NCBI GenBank assembly: GCA_009733715.1
Contig: WMKJ01000026.1
Span: 1 to 64,000 of the forward strand
Reading direction: 5' to 3'
DNA: 64,000 bases
Origin: Herpomyces periplanetae
Lineage: Eukaryota > Ascomycota > Laboulbeniomycetes > Herpomycetales > Herpomycetaceae
Shown here: positions 1 to 11,200 of the stretch, piece by piece
Layout of the letters: each line of letters opens with the position of its first letter
Numbering within the stretch: position 1 is the stretch's first letter
Notes under the pieces: generated by a model
Told to the model about the DNA's origin: nothing
The model's input: the letters and a program-made list of their open reading frames with translations, nothing else
Database searches by the model: none
Translations under genes and position numbers: made by a program

Positions 1-140
1 CTCTTCTTCTGATGTCTGGCTCTTGTGTCCTGCTTTCTCTTCTTCTGATGTCTGGCTCTTGTGTCCTGCTTTCTCTTCTTCTGATGTCTGGCTCTTGTGT
101 CCTGCTTTCTCTTCTTCTGATGTCTGGCTCTTGTGCCCTT
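1..140 (-). repeat. 36-bp in-frame tandem repeat
   Basis: Three near-identical 36-bp units occupy 1-36, 37-72 and 73-108, and a diverged fourth starts at 109. The array continues past the left edge. The period is a multiple of three, and on the minus strand each unit encodes KAGHKSQTSEEE in the frame of the gene above. Confidence 0.9.
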
Positions 141-2380
141 TCTTCTCTCCCTCTGAAGTCGTGTATCTAGTCCCACCCCGATCTGATTGACTACTAGTTT
201 CATCACTGCTGCTACTACTACTGCTACTGCTTGAATCCTTCAATTCATACTCATATCCTTCATCGCTACTCGAACCATGTATTTCGGTCTCCTCCAACTG
301 CTCATTTCCAACCTCTATCGTCGCTTTTGGTACATCCACCGGTACATAACTTCCCTTCCCTTCAGGTTTTGCATTATTCACAACTTGTGTATTATCAATC
401 TCTGCAAAACTTATCCTGTTAACTTTAAGCCTTGGTGTAAAATTTTTCGCCTTTTTCCCATTTTCTTCCACTTCTATAACCGTAGAATAATTCTCGTCAT
501 CTCTTTCTACTCCTCCAATGCTTCCCTGGAATGTTTCGTCCGCTGACGGGTCACACTCCAAATTGTTCTCCGTCGCTGTGTTACCGCAAATCTCCAGTGT
601 TGCCGGTATACAATTCATGTCCTGTCCATCCTGCGGTAATTCTTTCCATGTTAACTCATACACCTTGTACATGTTAACTGGAATTTCTTCGCCACTGGCC
701 ACCAATTCCATTTGCTTTTTAATATTCCAGAGTGGACATCCAAAAAATTCCGATCGTCCATTCAACAATATTTTGCCAAACGCCCCTGCAAACTGATACT
801 CCGGTGCTGTATCGTTAAGTTCTTGTACGGGCCGTCCGTAAATACTCTTAAATTCCCCTTCACTTCCATTCTTTCCACTCACTATAAGTCCCACCCATTT
901 TCATTAGCTTACTACAAATCCTATTTCTCTCCATAAAATATCTCACTTACTCAAAGATATATTAGGATACATAGAAACAAGTTGCTTGTCAAGTTCAATC
1001 TTCCTCCGTGGATCCGTTGGTAGTATATCCTCAACTTCCCGAATTTTTCGACCATTGGGTTTAGCTTCGGCATTCTTCTCCCATTTAACGAATTTTCTAA
1101 TGGCTTCCGGTGTTAAAAACGCAAATAATGGTGGATTATTTGTATCAACAGTCGGTGTATCAACCTAATGTATCTCAATTAGTCCCCAAAATTTCCCCTT
1201 CACCATATCATTCCAACTTACGTTAACCACATCTCCAAATATCACTTTCTCCCCAATAAAATACAAAGGGTACTTCTTTGTAGACACGCCAACTTTATTC
1301 CATGTTTTAGCCTGAATCGTAAATGTCGTATTGAGATCCAGGTATACTTGATGTAATTCTGACAAGTCAAGTTTTGCAGATGTTGAATTTAATGACCACC
1401 CTCTACTTGACAAGAGAAGCACAGTGGCTATCTCTACAAACCCAAGCATCCTTCTGATCATTTTACTTTTGATTAAGTTTCCTTTCCACTCTCCAACGTC
1501 CGCAAAGTCTGCTACTAAATTCCCTTTATCAAAAACCCGGGTAAATCTTGTCCTATAAATGTTCATGTGTCCACGTATAAACGCTGTTCAGCTTGCCTAT
1601 ATTTTTTCTCAACTTGCCGCATAATCTCCCCTCTTCATTTTTAAGGAACGCCCCAAAACCTCATTTCCGCCCAATTCATCCCTCTGGGCTTCATCAGTCT
1701 TGCATACCCGTTTAACAGAAAAGCATAAATCTTAATCTAACTTAGCCCAATACTCTACTTTAATTTCCACTCGGTCAATATCCAGAACTAGATTGTTTGC
1801 TTGAAAAATACCAATTCTCTAATTTACCCGTGTAATGTTTGCATATAGATCACCATCTTGTTCACAATCCAACGGGTTGTTCACCGTAATTTTTACCATT
1901 GTATATCACTCCATGTTCTACTAATTCGTCAAGCAATGCCATGCCATCATGTAATATTTTTGAAGCAAATCTCCTTTCATCATTACAACTATCTACAATT
2001 TGTTCCGACTAGTATTAACACCTACAGTTCAACTAACCTCCCGCTGCCGAATTATCGTCTATTCTGCTAAATTTTGTTAGCTTCATCACCGCTGTTATGC
2101 AACTACTAATCATTGAACTGGTAATTTGTTTCTCTAATCCCCCACGAGTATATTTTTAATGAATTAACTTATTTCCCCCATTTTCCCTTGTCACGTCCCC
2201 AATTCATCCGGACAACCATTCTATTTCATTCTCCCAAAGCTTTTACACTCGCAAATATCTCGACCACGGAATACTTGCATCACCAAACTGACAACCACTT
2301 GTTAAAAAATTTCCGTCCCCTCTTGACCCATTGGAATATGATAACAATACTTGTACTGACATGCCTGGGTTCTTATTGTG
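1..2380 (-). CDS. Unidentified multi-exon protein with C-terminal repeats (partial, runs off the left edge)
   Basis: I do not recognise this gene. Three downstream exons are well supported on the minus strand: about 1560-1222, 1164-951 and 881 to the window edge. They are joined by introns at 1221-1165 (GTAAGT donor, ACTAAT branch, TTAG acceptor, phase 0) and 950-882 (GTAAGT donor, CTAAT branch, TAG acceptor, phase 1). Further coding-like exon pieces lie upstream at about 1705-1612, 1793-1735, 2009-1897 and 2375-2255, but their joins and the start codon are unresolved. The readable part holds a charged stretch (KFVKWEKNAEA), then a segment including IYGRPVQELND, then an acidic region, a serine run, and 12-residue repeats of the type KAGHKSQTSEEE. 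That suggests a nuclear or scaffold protein with a disordered tail, which is inference only. The 3' end lies outside the window. A degraded gene is possible, because the piece near 1612 does not join cleanly to its neighbour. Confidence 0.55.
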
Positions 2381-3269
2381 TAATCTTATATAGCTTTTTG
2401 GTAGGCTTAAAAATTAATTCATCCATATGAAAATTCTATGCAAACAATAACTCTATTTGTAATGTCAAATTAGGCAAACATTTCCCTCAACCCCAATAAT
2501 ACAAGATCCTAAAAAACAAATTAGTGAATTGAATCGCATTAAGGTTCTATTCCATCATACTTTTTCCCTAACTAAATCAATAAAATCCTCTCTATCTTCC
2601 AATGGATCTCAATTGCACTCATATCTAATTAAAAACAATTAATCATTATATCTCACGAATTATTTCTCTTGAACCTGCCAAATTTTTTTTCAGTAATTTG
2701 AGCCTTCAATCTAATTATCATGAAAATTCCCACTGCCAAACACCTTACTAAAATCACACCGTATGATCCCCATCAACACCCTCTCAAAATTAATACATTA
2801 AAGACGGCTTCATCCTCTTCGCAAAACGTTTTTCCACTTTTATATCTGTTCTTATGGCGTTAACGTCATGTGACTCAATCCTACCCCACCGGTGCGATTC
2901 GAGTGTATGAAACTCCAAAAAACCTTTCTGGAGGGGCATTTGAAAGGTTAAATGTTTGTTTAAAAAATCAAGTTTGGCAAGAAAAAAATTATCCCTACAC
3001 CACAAGGAATTTGAACTTGGTTCTAAGTTTTAACAACTATATATTTATTGATTGAAAGTGTCCTTAAGCTAGAAAAATGGCTACAGTTATCCGTCAATTA
3101 TAAAGAGGTATATATGTATAAATTTATGATATCACAGATAAGTTTATACATTTTGATATAAACCAGAGAAATGCACAGAAAAACAGTGCGTAAAATTACT
3201 TCTCATGTACCAAAAATTTAATACCCAATTTAAAACTGTGGTATTAGTGTATTATTATATATTAAAAGA
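2381..3269. other. Divergent intergenic region
   Basis: AT-rich DNA between the leftward unknown gene and the rightward TFIP11 gene. A minus-strand open frame at 3005-2790 and short pieces near 2500 could be 5' exons of the unknown gene, but I could not join them. No clear promoter element was seen. Confidence 0.5.
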
Positions 3270-5627
3270 ATGAGCGATTTTCCAGGAAAACGAAAAAATG
3301 AGTTTCCCGAATCAGGACATTCAAAGATAGCCAAAGGTGGTGTCAGTGGTGACAAAATGGGTTTTGCGGAGCGTATGATGGCAAAAATGGGCTACAAAGA
3401 AGGTCAAGGACTAGGTAGACACGGTGAAGGAATTCTGGAACCAATTGAAGTCAAGGTTCGACCCCAAGGCGTAGGTGTCGGCGGTATAAATGAAAAAACC
3501 GAACAATTCAAAGCTGAAGCTAGGCGAGCTGCAGAACGTCGAGGTCAAGTATACAAATCATCATCTTCGTCATCTTCAGGTATTGGAAGTGAGGACGAAT
3601 ATAATGGTAACAGTAAAGTCCCAAAGAATACTTCTAATGGCTCGGGTTTTTCCCATGCTTCCAATAAACTTGATAAATCACAACGAACTCAAGCTTCATG
3701 GAAGAAAAAACCACGACAAGAAGATTTCCTCTCCGCTTCCGAATATGAAGCTATGGTAGACGGTTTAATTTTACCCGGAACTATACGATGCTTACTAGAT
3801 TCAACCAGTCGATCCGCCAAAGCCAAAGTAATATCTACAGCTGGAATGATCAAAGCTAGTACACCAGAAGAAATTATTGCAGAGAAAAAAGCCCGCAAAG
3901 TTCGCGCAAAATTATCCAATTTAATCCATGAGTGGAAACAGAATCATGACCAAATCCTACTACTAAATCATGAAATTAACATAATCGAAGATGATATATC
4001 AAATGATGAACATGAAATCTCCTTTTTAAAAGAATTATTAAACCATGCCCTCACCATAGCCGATACTACCCCTTCCCATGAATTGACCAAAGAATCTTCA
4101 TGTGGCACAAGCAATACAACGTACGAACAAGAAAAGCATTACACTGAAATGTTAAAATATCGACTCAACTCTTTAACAACCGTGGAAAAACTCGCCCAAG
4201 CTCGAGGTACCAGTCATGTCCAGTACGTTGCTGATATCGCTGTTTCTGCCATACATCCCATCTTTAAAAAGGCCTTAGCAATATGGGATCCACTAAATAA
4301 TCCTCGATACATGGTAAATGAATTAGAACAATTTAAAACTTTATTAGCCATACCGAGTCAACTCCAGAGTACCTCTTCGAAGCGACATCGAAAGGTAAAA
4401 ACTGCCTATGAATTGCTCATGTATACGGATTGGTTAAAGAAAGTGAGTAAAGTAATCGAGATTGATTGGAATGTATATTCCCCTTTCACCCTGCTGGAGT
4501 TAATCGAAGCATGGAGAGGTGTTTTGCCAAACATGGTATTGAATGAATTAGTTAACCAAACGATTGTGGGGAGGCTGATTCAAGCATTACGAAATTGGAG
4601 TCCGCGTAAAAGTTATAGAAAAAAATTAAATGATAACACTGGAGAGCGAAATAACAGATTACCCCACTCATGGCTTTTTCCATGGTTTCATCTACTATCA
4701 GAAAACCACACATGTGTGAATAACAAGCATGGAATGTACGGTGAAATCCTGCGCAAGTATAATACGGTTTTAAAGCGATGGGATGTATCGGATGGAATTC
4801 TAATTGGATTGGATAAATGGAAAGAAATATTTCCTGGCTTTATAGAACGTATCGTAGAAGATCGTGTGATACCTCGTTTAAAACGTTATTTGGAAGATGA
4901 TTTTCATGTGTATCCCCCCCATCAAGATATGAAGGTTTTAGACCGGGTAATGGAATGGAAACAGTTCATCGATGAATCGAATATGGAGCAATTGTTAGTA
5001 TCCATATTCTTTCCAAAATGGTTGAACGTTCTAACGGCATGGCTTAAATCTGATCAAGCCAACATGGAAGAAATTGAACAATGGTTCGACTGGTGGAAGG
5101 GAAGATTTTCCACCAGTTTAAACAGACGATCCATAATGCAGGATATGTGGCAAAGGGGGCGTAAAATGATTGACAAAGCCAATACAACTGATGAAGCAGA
5201 TCGCGGTAAACTTTCATCCCCCGTAATTAACGACGCTACACAATGTGAATCAATTCCTCTTAAAATGTCCAACCAGCTAAACGCCAAAGCGGCTGTGAAC
5301 AATCCCGATGCTAATCGCCAAAAGATTTATGAAATATTTCCCGATTTGGATAAGGATGCCCCGTTGGCCGATATAGAAGAGCCAACGTTCAAAGATGTTG
5401 TAGAAGAATGGTGTTGGGAAGAGAATCTATTGCTTATAGCGCTTCACGAGGCCCATGCTATTACAGGATTACCATTATTTAGATTAACAGCAAGCGCCAA
5501 TGGAACCGGCGGTGTGATAATCTTTTTGCAAGATGATGTATTATGGGCTCAAAATAGTCTTGAAAAGCATGCATGGAGACCTATGGCTTTGGGAAAAGAA
5601 CTTATCAGCCGCGCCGAAGGTCGATAA
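3270..5627 (+). CDS. TFIP11: Tuftelin-interacting protein 11 / Ntr1 (G-patch spliceosome disassembly factor)
   Basis: A single exon encodes 785 residues. The G-patch lies at about residues 31-77 (GFAERMMAKMGYKEGQGLGR then a glycine-rich end), followed by a serine-rich linker and a long GCFC-type region rich in tryptophan (about 200-640). In the known family, TFIP11 (Ntr1 in yeast) uses the G-patch to activate the helicase Prp43/DHX15, which releases the lariat intron and takes the spliceosome apart in the nucleus. Only about 25 residues precede the G-patch, so the N-terminal domain of the animal protein is short or absent, as in yeast Ntr1. The start is the only ATG before the G-patch in this frame. 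A Prp43 gene lies at 50566-52881 in the same window. There are no introns in an otherwise intron-rich neighbourhood. Confidence 0.95.
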   Translation: MSDFPGKRKNEFPESGHSKIAKGGVSGDKMGFAERMMAKMGYKEGQGLGRHGEGILEPIEVKVRPQGVGVGGINEKTEQFKAEARRAAERRGQVYKSSSSSSSGIGSEDEYNGNSKVPKNTSNGSGFSHASNKLDKSQRTQASWKKKPRQEDFLSASEYEAMVDGLILPGTIRCLLDSTSRSAKAKVISTAGMIKASTPEEIIAEKKARKVRAKLSNLIHEWKQNHDQILLLNHEINIIEDDISNDEHEISFLKELLNHALTIADTTPSHELTKESSCGTSNTTYEQEKHYTEMLKYRLNSLTTVEKLAQARGTSHVQYVADIAVSAIHPIFKKALAIWDPLNNPRYMVNELEQFKTLLAIPSQLQSTSSKRHRKVKTAYELLMYTDWLKKVSKVIEIDWNVYSPFTLLELIEAWRGVLPNMVLNELVNQTIVGRLIQALRNWSPRKSYRKKLNDNTGERNNRLPHSWLFPWFHLLSENHTCVNNKHGMYGEILRKYNTVLKRWDVSDGILIGLDKWKEIFPGFIERIVEDRVIPRLKRYLEDDFHVYPPHQDMKVLDRVMEWKQFIDESNMEQLLVSIFFPKWLNVLTAWLKSDQANMEEIEQWFDWWKGRFSTSLNRRSIMQDMWQRGRKMIDKANTTDEADRGKLSSPVINDATQCESIPLKMSNQLNAKAAVNNPDANRQKIYEIFPDLDKDAPLADIEEPTFKDVVEEWCWEENLLLIALHEAHAITGLPLFRLTASANGTGGVIIFLQDDVLWAQNSLEKHAWRPMALGKELISRAEGR

Positions 5628-6750
5628 CGTATCAGAATCTTTAGTGTGACTCTTCCGTAAGGCAGGGTGTAGATTGTTTCTAGAAGCGCCAGGAAATGCA
5701 TTAGGTGTGTGTGTGTGTGTGACGAGAATTCTGTGGATTATAGCCCACTTGCTACTCTGACAAACTTCACCGATGACTGTGTGATAAATGTATCGTAAGA
5801 ATCAAAGCTACGAGGGGCAATTGCCCAGGCCAATCATGTTGCTAAATATTATATTGGACCTGATGTATACAAATTTTACACTTTACTATGTATACCACCC
5901 AAAATTGTGTTGGTCAAGGGTAATTTATGATTGGGCCCTAATCTTACCAGTACTTTGTACTTGAATAATGAAGAATTCTAACGCAATATAGCAAGATTCC
6001 ACTACGGGAAATCCAGTTCCCAAACTATAATTCAAAAAGCCCGTACTTACTAGATGCTGTATCTTAGAATGCGCGTGGGGTAAGCTTAAGAGATGGAATA
6101 TATGCTACGTCCAACGTAAAAATATGTTTAGATATACTGATTTTAATAAGAACTTTGTGATCCAGGCCTACCTAGAATCACTCTAAGTAGGCTAAAGAGG
6201 CAAATTCCTATTTAGCTATACTTCAACAAATGTGCTTGCTTGGTTAATGAATCATGCCAGATCTTATTTAAGTGGACAAATGTACGATTTTGATGATTGT
6301 CACTAGCAAAATTGTATACGCTAGTCTAACATGATTTGTATAGATGAGATGAGGGGAAATAGTGTCGGTGGGGGAATACAACAATGTTCAAGACATGTTG
6401 TACAACAACATATCGAGTGAGGCGAATAATAAATTTATGTAGACATTTGAGTTACAAGTAGAAATGTACCGAAAACTTGTATAACATTGATTAGCTTGGG
6501 TAAAATGCAAAATAGTCCATCCGAAAGAATGTGAATATCACGACAACCTTGACAAATTAACTTTCTCTTAATACCGCCAAAGGCTTAAAAATTACGATGG
6601 GTTGCCCTACAAAATACCCATCTTTATACGTGGGAGAAACCACAAAATAATTACAACAATTACCGAATGTACACTTTTACTACGTAGAACAGAAATCCAC
6701 TTCAACGCTAACTTTTCAACTTATCATTAACCAGTGTTTCCAATACACAA
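5628..6750. other. Intergenic region with short GT repeat
   Basis: No convincing gene is visible. A (GT)n tract is at about 5705-5721, just after the TFIP11 stop. The rest is AT-rich single-copy sequence lying between the 3' ends of TFIP11 and the small leftward gene. Confidence 0.6.
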
Positions 6751-7531
6751 TTAATTCTGTTCTTGATCCTTTCCCTCCCCGCATTTTTCCCCATAAATTT
6801 CCCAAAACGGCAAATCATTGAAGCATTCTACTCCATCACGTGCCACTCCCATTGATCCGCCTTGAGTGAAAATGAATCCCAATGGTGGAGAGTTAATAGG
6901 ACTGCTGCGTCGGGTGATAAAAGTACTAGTTGAACCTAATAAAAATAATAGTTGGTGAATGGTCTGACGAATAAATTTAAAATTAATACGAGCCAGGTAA
7001 AGTATGGTGTTGTAGAATTATCCCATAAAGTCATTTTAAACAATTGATCAGAATAGATATCAAACTAAAACATATTAATTCACCACTTTCAAGTATTTTA
7101 CCCAAAGGCTACACTAAAATCGTGACTCTATATATTCAATTATGGCCATTACGGTATATACACGAAAGGTACATCTTTATCTACGGGGACCTTGAGAAAA
7201 TAAGCACGTCAACACACCTAATCAACTCTTTTGACTACTTCAACTCAAATTACCAAGTCAAATAATCTACAATAACTAGCACCATATTACAATATAATCA
7301 CCTCTATTTTACCACGTTTACTTCAATCCATCGTTTTGTACATTACCCTTATCGAAACCCCACAAAACTAGTCCTAACATACCGTTTTACATAGTACTGC
7401 ACATACTCGAACTTTATCCCCTTCCAAGTCAACTCTCCACTTGACTCGTTAATCCAATAAATTTACTGCGGACCGTTGAGAGCATGCGCAGGCGCATACA
7501 CATACACCTTGTGATACTGGGCCTTGAACAT
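6751..7531 (-). CDS. Probable small unknown protein (two to three exons)
   Basis: The last exon, 6935-6751, is the best supported part. It follows a pyrimidine-rich TTAG acceptor and reads about 60 residues, including NSPPLGFIFTQGGSMGVARD and LPFWEIYGEK, to a stop. Upstream, 7531 starts MFKAQYHK, and a second piece near 7447-7375 reads GELTWKGIKFEYVQYYVK. A GTGTAT donor and an ATTAACGAG acceptor would join these two in phase 0. The junction to the last exon is not resolved. The whole protein would be about 100 residues. I do not recognise the family. A small mitochondrial or complex-associated protein is possible but unproven. An AGCCCTA motif lies about 160 bp upstream of the proposed start. 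Confidence 0.4.
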
Positions 7532-9168
7532 GCCGCCCTACACCCGTACACACACTCACACCTCATAAATAAGTATGCGCTTCATCTGCGTTTGTTCACT
7601 TTATAATCGCTTCCCAAAGCGTACAAAATTGCTTTTTCCTCAACCTCACCAAAACCGTTTCAATTCACCCCCCGTATCCAAATTTGGACTTCAGCCCTAC
7701 GCAGCCTGCGTATAGATTCGGCACATATTCCTCCTGGAATAAAACGGTTCATTTCTTATGCGAATAACGTGAAAATAGCAATACACACTTGGATCAATCA
7801 GTCAACGGTAGGCCCATTTTTTGGTGTTGATTACCACCATGTTATTCAAGTCAGGGGATGCGGGAAATGAAATTTGGAAAATTTATTTGTTAACGGCCTA
7901 TTTCTAACCATCGGGCTCCTCTTCCCCCTACTATTTCCGTAATCCCCTCCCAAGTCGTCCTTATCTTACTAGTGTTCACGCTATCAGCGTTTTATCGTGA
8001 AACGATTATTAATTATCCTCGCATTCCGGCACTTTGCCTCTGGTTAACATTGCTTCTCGTTTCCACCTAACTGGTTTAACATTATAAACCTAATATTTTT
8101 CCGTTAACGTAATCTAATCTTATCTACTTTTGTCTCTAGTAAATACTATACTTGGTGCCTTTAATTTTCCCGATTTAGGATACGCATCTTTACCATTTTT
8201 AACCAAGCCTGTATCTTCTTTCCCTCCCCTCCTTCCGGTTACCTCATTCGTTTCCCCAAGTCTCACAATTCAGTTTACAGCAAGCCTGCGACCCGATTCC
8301 ACATGAAATTTTTTCCGTTTACCCTTGCCATGATAGCCTCTAATAACTCATTATGGAATTAAATTTTTGCTTTATTCTCACATCAGTAGCTTCAACTCAT
8401 ACTCATCGTGATTTGTTCCATGCTTATCATTACCTATAATCAAGCAAGTCACATTCTCGGTTCTCGCATCCTCTTCGCCTCCATTGCTTCTCTCGTAACA
8501 TTATCCAATTCATTTACTATGCACTTGAACATGAATTTGGCGCAAATACACCTTACTTCATTTCCGTTATTACTCGTCTAACATATATTTACCTTCAAAC
8601 ATGGTAATGGTCTATCTCTGGTTTTGTTAGTCCTAGGATATCACTCACTCCACTGTTTCTGCCCATTTTTGCACCGTTTTGTCACCGGATAATCACCATC
8701 GTTTAATCCACACCAATGCTGCGTTTATTACCATCACTAGCTTTAACCTTTCTTTCATTTTTATCCCTGTCAAAATTTCCTTCATCCGCTGCCTGTTACT
8801 TCGATTTTCCCATCTTTCCTTTTACCCTGTTTATTGGTCTACATCCATTGTATGACGTTTCACCGCGTCTCAATCATTATACATCTTTTCCTTTTCCACT
8901 GCTAACCCATTTTAGTGTGGTATACTCTACTCCAACCCTTTAAATTCCCTACTCGTTCCTCCCTCTCTTCCTGAAAAAATTCACCACCACCAAGTTTTCT
9001 CACCCTTGATTTATACCTCTATTCATCCATTTATCCCATCCCCCCAAGCCAATCTTGGTGAATGTATTTTACTATTTCCCATTCTCTCTTGTATTACACT
9101 TTCGTCTTAACTTTATCACCACTTAATATGCTTAACTTTTCATCTCTTTATACTCTAACACCCCAAGT
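7532..9168. other. Intergenic, pyrimidine-rich toward the transporter
   Basis: No supported gene. From about 7900 the plus strand becomes strongly C+T-rich up to the start of the MFS gene. The sequence near 7690 contains TTCAGCCCTACG. The open frame at 8716-8943 is low-complexity and lacks gene features. Confidence 0.6.
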
Positions 9169-11200
9169 ATGCTGCTTAAATTTTCGAAATTCAATTCACT
9201 TTCCTTTCCATCAAAAATTTCCAATCGATTGTTTGCCCTGAAAAAAGTTCATCATGACAATGATTACCCTACCGTTAGTTCGAACAATCCTCACATTTTG
9301 CCCATTTCATCCAGTGTTGCCTCCTTGAATTTGTCTTGTACTCCTACATCGAGTCATGCTTCTCCCAAGTATCACGTTTACAAGCGCCGCTTCGTCGGCC
9401 TTTTTCAGCTTTCCTTTCTTAACATTTTAGGTGGCATGGGCGTAAGTCTTTTTGAAGTTATCTTAACACTGGCTTAACACTTCTCACTACATATTATCAT
9501 GTTAACGCCACTTTCTGGTCGCTCTATGCCTTTCGATGAATACTAAAATGATAATTTAACAGTGGCTCACCTATGCTTCAATCTCTACTACATCTTCGAA
9601 TTACTACAATGTTCCTGAGTCCAAAATTAACTGGTTTAGCACCTCCTTTTTGTTATCGTTCGCTGCTGCACTCCCGTAGGTTCATCATTTTCTACGTCAA
9701 GTTAACCGTGTATTTGTATTTCTCTTGCACGTTTTTCCCCATCACTTAAAACTTGATTGCTTTAATCTAATGCTAACTTAACAAACCCAATCATCATATC
9801 AACGTACACATTCATGCACACATTCAGATTAACCCTCTCCTCGTTAAACCGAAGTCTAAGATTTTGCATTATACTATCTACTTTATTAATATTTTCGGGT
9901 TATTGGCTACGGTTTTTTGCTACATTATCTGCTCGTGGTAAATTTCCCATCACTATTCTCGGACAAATTTTAATCTCAGCCGGTCAAGCCCTTACATTAT
10001 CTGCTCCAACTCGATATAGTCGTCTCTGGTTTACGGAAAAGGCCAGAGTAACCACCATTGCCGTCGTATCTTTAACTAATCCTTTAGGAAGTGCACTGGC
10101 GGAAATAGTATGTCCATTACTTGCGTCCCAGCCTTCAGATGTTCCTCGATTAATATTATACCTTGCATGCTTTGTAAGTACATTTATACATTTTAGTCTC
10201 TCGCCTGCTCCAACAAACCCAACTTTGCCCAAATAAACGGATAAATATATACCTATTTACCCTTTACATATATCAATAGTTACCCATTAACCATTTTACT
10301 AATTTACAACCTCACTATAATTACCCAACCTATACACTTCTCAGTCAACCCTAGCGTTACCTTCTCTACTCTTTGTCAAAGCTCGACCACCCGCTCCAGT
10401 TTCCGCCACTTCCGATCTAGTTGAACCTTGTGTATCAAAATCATGGCATATAATACGCAAAAAAATCGGGTTTTGGCTACTCCTCATCCCCTTTGTTACC
10501 TATGTTGGTTTGTTCAACGCCGTCTCCACCCTCCTCAACCAAATCCTTGCCCCTTACGGCTTTTCCGAAACCGAAGCAGGTAAGTCGCAACTGTCTTGCT
10601 CCTTCCGTACTTCCTATGTTCCTACCCTCACAATCCTCCTTCCCTCCTTCTTTCGCTAATCTTCTCGAATGTTCCTTCCCAGGTATCTGCGGTGGTGTGA
10701 TGATCCTTTCCGGTTTGGTTTTTTCAGCGATAGTTTTGCCTATTTTGGATCGTACTCGTTCGTACATTCCTCCCCTTAAATTCATGACCTGCATTCTTGC
10801 CTGCAGTTTTATCACTTTCACTTTTGCTCCTATAACGAGAAAATTAGGTCTCGTTATAGCAAATTTAATACTGATGGGTGCTTCGGCTTTTCCTTTGATT
10901 CCTTTGGTCCTCGAAACAATTGCTCAGGTAGGGAGGCCTGCCTGCTCTGAGCTAGGTAGTGCTATTGGTTGGGCTTTTGGTCAGGTAATCGGTGTTATAT
11001 TCTCCGTAATAATGGAATTGCTTAAGGATACCAAGTCAAAGTCAAATTATTTCATATCTACTTCCGGTAATTATCCTCCGGGTAATATGACAAAATCTCT
11101 CATCTTTCAAGCTGCATTTGCCATCCTTGTTTTACCTTGCATTTTAGTTTTTGGTATTAATATCTTTCGCCGAAATAATTCCTCATCATATCATCCTTGA
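9169..11200 (+). CDS. FLVCR-type major facilitator transporter (SLC49-like)
   Basis: Five exons give 494 residues: 9169-9441, 9563-9675, 9828-10173, 10345-10579 and 10683-11200. All joins keep frame (phases 0, 2, 0, 1) and use GTAAGT/GTAGGT donors and CAG acceptors. The protein has a short cytosolic N-terminus, then YKRRFVGLFQLSFLNI, WLTYASIS and INWFSTSFLLSFAAALP. These segments and the later LFNAVSTLLNQILAPYGFSE match the FLVCR/SLC49 pattern. About 12 membrane spans are expected. Animal relatives carry choline, ethanolamine or haem. The fungal substrate is unknown, so none is assigned. The upstream leader is pyrimidine-rich. Confidence 0.9.

Noticed and set aside
2990-3030. tRNA B-box-like GTTCAAATTCC on the minus strand
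   Set aside because: No A box, acceptor stem or anticodon arm could be folded around it.
8716-8943. Phe/Leu/Ser-rich 75-codon frame before the transporter
   Set aside because: Typical of pyrimidine-rich leader DNA. No splice link or homology is visible.
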